From an uncultured Oscillibacter sp. (GTDB lineage: Bacteria > Bacillota > Clostridia > Oscillospirales > Oscillospiraceae): DNA of 40,011 nucleotides. The stretch covers positions 1-40,011 of the forward strand of contig CAJUQQ010000017.1 in the NCBI GenBank assembly GCA_910588175.1, given 5' to 3'. Shown here in pieces: positions 37,621 through 40,011 of this stretch. The notes beneath the pieces are model-generated. The model did not search any database, was not told the origin of the DNA, and saw only the letters and a program-made list of their open reading frames with translations. A program made the translations under genes and the position numbers. The stretch's first letter is position 1, and the number at the start of each line of letters is the position of its first letter.

Positions 37621-38877
37621 TTAGTAGAAAGGATACAGAACGGGCAGCAGCACCATGCAGATTACGAAGGACACACCGATGAGGGGCAGGCCGGATTTCA
37701 CATAGTCGTTAAACTTGTAGCCGCCCAGCCCCACGACCATGGTATTGGCGGGCATACCGATGGGGGTGGCATAGGCGCAGGAGCAGGAGATAACAGTGGC
37801 GATCACCATGGAACGGGGGTCTGCTCCCAGGCTCTGAGCCAGAGAGACGGCGATGGGCACCATAAGGGCGGTGGTGGCAGTGTTGGACATAAAGTTGGTC
37901 AGGGTACAGCCCACGATAAAGATGACCAGCAGCAGGATAATGGGATTGGGGTTCTCACCCAAAGCACTCACAATGGTGTCGGCAATCAGACTTCCTGCTC
38001 CAGTGGTTTCCAACGCTTTGGCCAGCGCCAGGGAGCCACCGAAAAGCAGAACCACCTTCAGGTCAATGGACTGGAGCGCCGCTTTCTCACTGATGACCCC
38101 AGTGAGCACCAGGAAGGCCGCACCGATGCAGGCGGAGACCTGAAGTTTGATGCCGATCTGCTCCTCAAAAATCATGGCGAATATTACCACAATGAGCACC
38201 ACCAGGGAGGTGGTCTGCTTCCATCTGGGAACGCTGCTGTAGTCGGCTTGATCCTCAGCGCTGCCCTCTCCCTTGGAGTCGGGAAGGAACCGATATCCGA
38301 TAAATACAAAGTAGAGGATACCGACGACCAGCATGGGTGCGCCAACGGCGATGTACTCGAAGAAACCTGTTTGAATACCCAGGTTGTTCAACGCGTCAAT
38401 GCCCATCAAATTGCCGGGAGCGCCGATGATGGACAGGTTTCCACCTAATGCAGCGGCGAACACTAAGGGCATCAACAGCTTGCCTCGGGAGTATCCCGAC
38501 TTGTCCGCAATTCCGCATACCACAGGGATAAGCACCGCAGCAGTGCCAGTGTTGGACAGGAAGCCGGACATGACACCCACAATAACCATAATGGCGGTAA
38601 TCAGGATTCGCTCACTTTTGGCAAACCGGGTAACCAAACCGCCAATCTTATGTGCCATACCCGTCTCAAATAAGGCTTGACCCACCACGAACATACCAAC
38701 GCATAATATGACATTGCTGTTAACGTAGCCAGCAAAGGTATCGGATGCACTCAAGACACCAGTTACGTTCAGCCCAACAGCCACAATGGTAGCAGTCAAA
38801 CCAAGGGGGATTTTCTCGAAGATGAACATCACGATGGCAAAGGCGAGAAACAGCAGGGTTATGATGACCGGGGACAT
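37621..38877 (-). CDS. DASS/SLC13-type dicarboxylate transporter, probably tartrate uptake
   Basis: A 418-residue membrane protein with about 11-12 hydrophobic segments. The two family signature repeats are visible: GFLSNTGTAAVLIPVVCGIA (near residue 108) and TNFMSNTATTALMVPIAVSLA (near 330), each followed by a second re-entrant segment (NLSIIGAPGN and YATPIGMPANTMV). These SNT motifs bind sodium and the carboxylate in VcINDY-like transporters. As first gene of the operon with ttdAB, tartrate or succinate/tartrate exchange is likely; the substrate is inferred. ATG 38877 follows AGGAGGAG. Confidence 0.88.
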   Translation of the reverse strand: MSPVIITLLFLAFAIVMFIFEKIPLGLTATIVAVGLNVTGVLSASDTFAGYVNSNVILCVGMFVVGQALFETGMAHKIGGLVTRFAKSERILITAIMVIVGVMSGFLSNTGTAAVLIPVVCGIADKSGYSRGKLLMPLVFAAALGGNLSIIGAPGNLMGIDALNNLGIQTGFFEYIAVGAPMLVVGILYFVFIGYRFLPDSKGEGSAEDQADYSSVPRWKQTTSLVVLIVVIFAMIFEEQIGIKLQVSACIGAAFLVLTGVISEKAALQSIDLKVVLLFGGSLALAKALETTGAGSLIADTIVSALGENPNPIILLLVIFIVGCTLTNFMSNTATTALMVPIAVSLAQSLGADPRSMVIATVISCSCAYATPIGMPANTMVVGLGGYKFNDYVKSGLPLIGVSFVICMVLLPVLYPFY

Positions 38878-39034
38878 AGCGCAACTCCTCCTTATCGTTC
38901 TGATCTGAAATGTCGCTGCGCAGCTTTCATCTCCTTGTTTGTATATTAGTATAATAAAATAGGAATGTAAAATACAGAAATACTATTGAGCATAGCTTAT
39001 ACTTATGATAGAATGGATGGAAGGAGGTGGGTGT
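38878..39034. promoter_or_regulatory. divergent regulatory region of the tartrate cassette
   Basis: A 157-bp AT-rich gap between divergent genes. Rightward, TTGAGC, 17 bases and TAGAAT form a promoter near 38986-39014. The AT-rich block 38941-38975 probably holds the leftward promoter. An imperfect dyad CATAGCTTATACTTATG overlaps the rightward promoter and could be the LysR site. Confidence 0.5.
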
Positions 39035-39916
39035 ATGACACTACAACAGTTGCAATACTTTGCCACTGTATGCAAATACCAGAGCCTCACCAAAGCAGCT
39101 AAGGAACTGTCTATCTCCCAGCCTGGTATGTCCACGGCGATCCGTGATCTGGAGAGGGAATGTGGTTTTCCTCTGTTTGACCACCGGCCTAACAGCATCC
39201 TTCTGACAGAACAGGGCCGGGCGTTCCAACGTGAGGCAGAGCGCCTGCTACACTCCTATGGGCAGCTTTGGAAAAACGCACAGCTCATTGCCCAGGGGAA
39301 GAACATCCTACGGGTGGGCGTGGCTCCCATGGGGGCCAGTCTGATCTTTCCTCGTCTGCGAAAGGAATTCCATGTGGCCCGCCCGGATATCACTTTTGAG
39401 GTGGTGGAGGACTCCACTGAAGCGCTCTACCAGAAGATCGACGCCGGGGAACTGGATTTTGCCCTCACCGTGTCCATCGCCCCGCCGGGAGCCGACTACC
39501 GTCATGTCATGCTGGGGCGTAGCCATCTGCTGTTTTGTGTCCACCGGGACCACCCACTGGCTGGAGAGGAGATTAGATCGCTGGTTCAGATTGGCCGGAC
39601 CTCACTCATTATGCTCTCAGACCGCAACAGCCAAACCAAATACCTCAAGCGATTATTCCAGGCGGCGGGTTATACGCCCAACGTGATCCAGTACACTACC
39701 CAGGTGTTCACCATCCTTCAGCATATCCGGGAAAACGCAGCGGCAGGCTTTCTGTCTGAGGACATCGTAGAACGGGAAGAAAGGCTGGCGGGATTCGTTC
39801 TCCGGGAGGTAGAATGTGCGTCCATTGCCATGATTTGGAAAAAGGATGTGCAAATATGTCCCGCTATGAAGGCGTTTATACGTTATGTACGAAGTAAAGG
39901 CCGAGGGGAGAAGTAG
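39035..39916 (+). CDS. LysR-family regulator of the tartrate cassette
   Basis: A 293-residue LysR regulator. The N-terminal winged helix is textbook: MTLQQLQYFATVCKYQSLTKAAKELSISQPGMSTAIRDLERECGFPLFDHRPNSILLTEQGR-type sequence, about residues 1-62. The C-terminal effector-binding domain begins near residue 90 (ILRVGVAPMGASLIFPRL). ATG 39035 has AAGGAGG upstream; earlier in-frame codons overlap the ribosome site. It is divergent from the transporter-ttdA-ttdB operon, the usual layout for a TtdR-like activator that senses tartrate; the ligand is inferred from context. Confidence 0.92.
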   Translation: MTLQQLQYFATVCKYQSLTKAAKELSISQPGMSTAIRDLERECGFPLFDHRPNSILLTEQGRAFQREAERLLHSYGQLWKNAQLIAQGKNILRVGVAPMGASLIFPRLRKEFHVARPDITFEVVEDSTEALYQKIDAGELDFALTVSIAPPGADYRHVMLGRSHLLFCVHRDHPLAGEEIRSLVQIGRTSLIMLSDRNSQTKYLKRLFQAAGYTPNVIQYTTQVFTILQHIRENAAAGFLSEDIVEREERLAGFVLREVECASIAMIWKKDVQICPAMKAFIRYVRSKGRGEK

Positions 39917-39960
39917 GGCACCGGTATATACCCGGCGTGTGCTTGTTGGTGGCTGACCGC

Positions 39961-39993
39961 CCCCAGACTGTGTCAAAAGACAACAGTCTGGGG
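39961..39993. terminator. hairpin after the LysR gene
   Basis: Arms CCCCAGACTGT (39961-39971) and ACAGTCTGGGG (39983-39993), with inner pairing TGTC/GACA around AAAA. It lies 44 bases after the stop. No T-run follows, so the terminator role is likely rather than certain. Confidence 0.6.
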
Positions 39994-40011
39994 AGTCCCC
40001 AACCCCCGACT

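Overview
The window looks like the chromosome of a high-GC gut Firmicute of the Oscillospiraceae (Flavonifractor, Lawsonibacter or Oscillibacter-like). This rests on strong AGGAGG-type ribosome sites, SLH surface proteins, mgl-type sugar uptake, ATP-dependent PEP carboxykinase and the style of the integrative elements. It is inference from gene content; no marker gene fixes the genus.

Bases 1-22,270 are ordinary chromosome. In order they hold a small membrane protein between 53-bp inverted repeats, pckA, two tiny genes, a TetR/MFS pair that shares an operator, a MerR regulator, an SLH surface protein, a small P-loop protein, a D,D-carboxypeptidase, galM, and a galactose-type block. That block, read leftward, is mglB-mglA-mglC followed by a separate five-gene regulatory operon: response regulator, lipoprotein, YesM-type kinase, membrane-anchored binding-protein domain, and a second MglB-like lipoprotein. 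It looks like a transporter with its own multi-protein sugar sensor, with galM feeding the same pathway. Further right are an HPr-like protein without the catalytic histidine, a 48-residue protein, and a tRNA-Leu/tRNA-fMet pair.

Bases 22,456-29,685 are a 7.2-kb integrative element in the 3' end of the initiator tRNA gene. A 45-bp piece of the tRNA is repeated exactly at its right end, and 11-bp-spaced GTCTATCA repeats lie inside both ends as likely integrase arm sites. It carries an integrase, an excisionase-like protein, a putative replication initiator with an upstream LexA-like box, a serine resolvase, a replication-relaxation family protein and two proteins I cannot name. Directly behind its right att site a second integrase/excisionase module starts (29,752 onward) with its own 11-bp arm repeats, a DinG-type helicase, an XRE regulator, a lower-GC stretch with a large palindrome, a coiled-coil protein and an HNH/DUF7662-like open frame that abuts ttdB. 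No third att copy is visible.

Bases 36,049-39,916 are a compact tartrate cassette: a DASS-type transporter, ttdA and ttdB on the minus strand, with a divergent LysR regulator.

No CRISPR array, rRNA or insertion sequence was seen. The strongest candidates for something new are the roughly 150-bp dispersed repeat (8,147-8,309 and 21,316-21,465), the sensor operon beside mgl, the Crh-like HPr, and two genes whose best-placed start codons are AUC and AUA.
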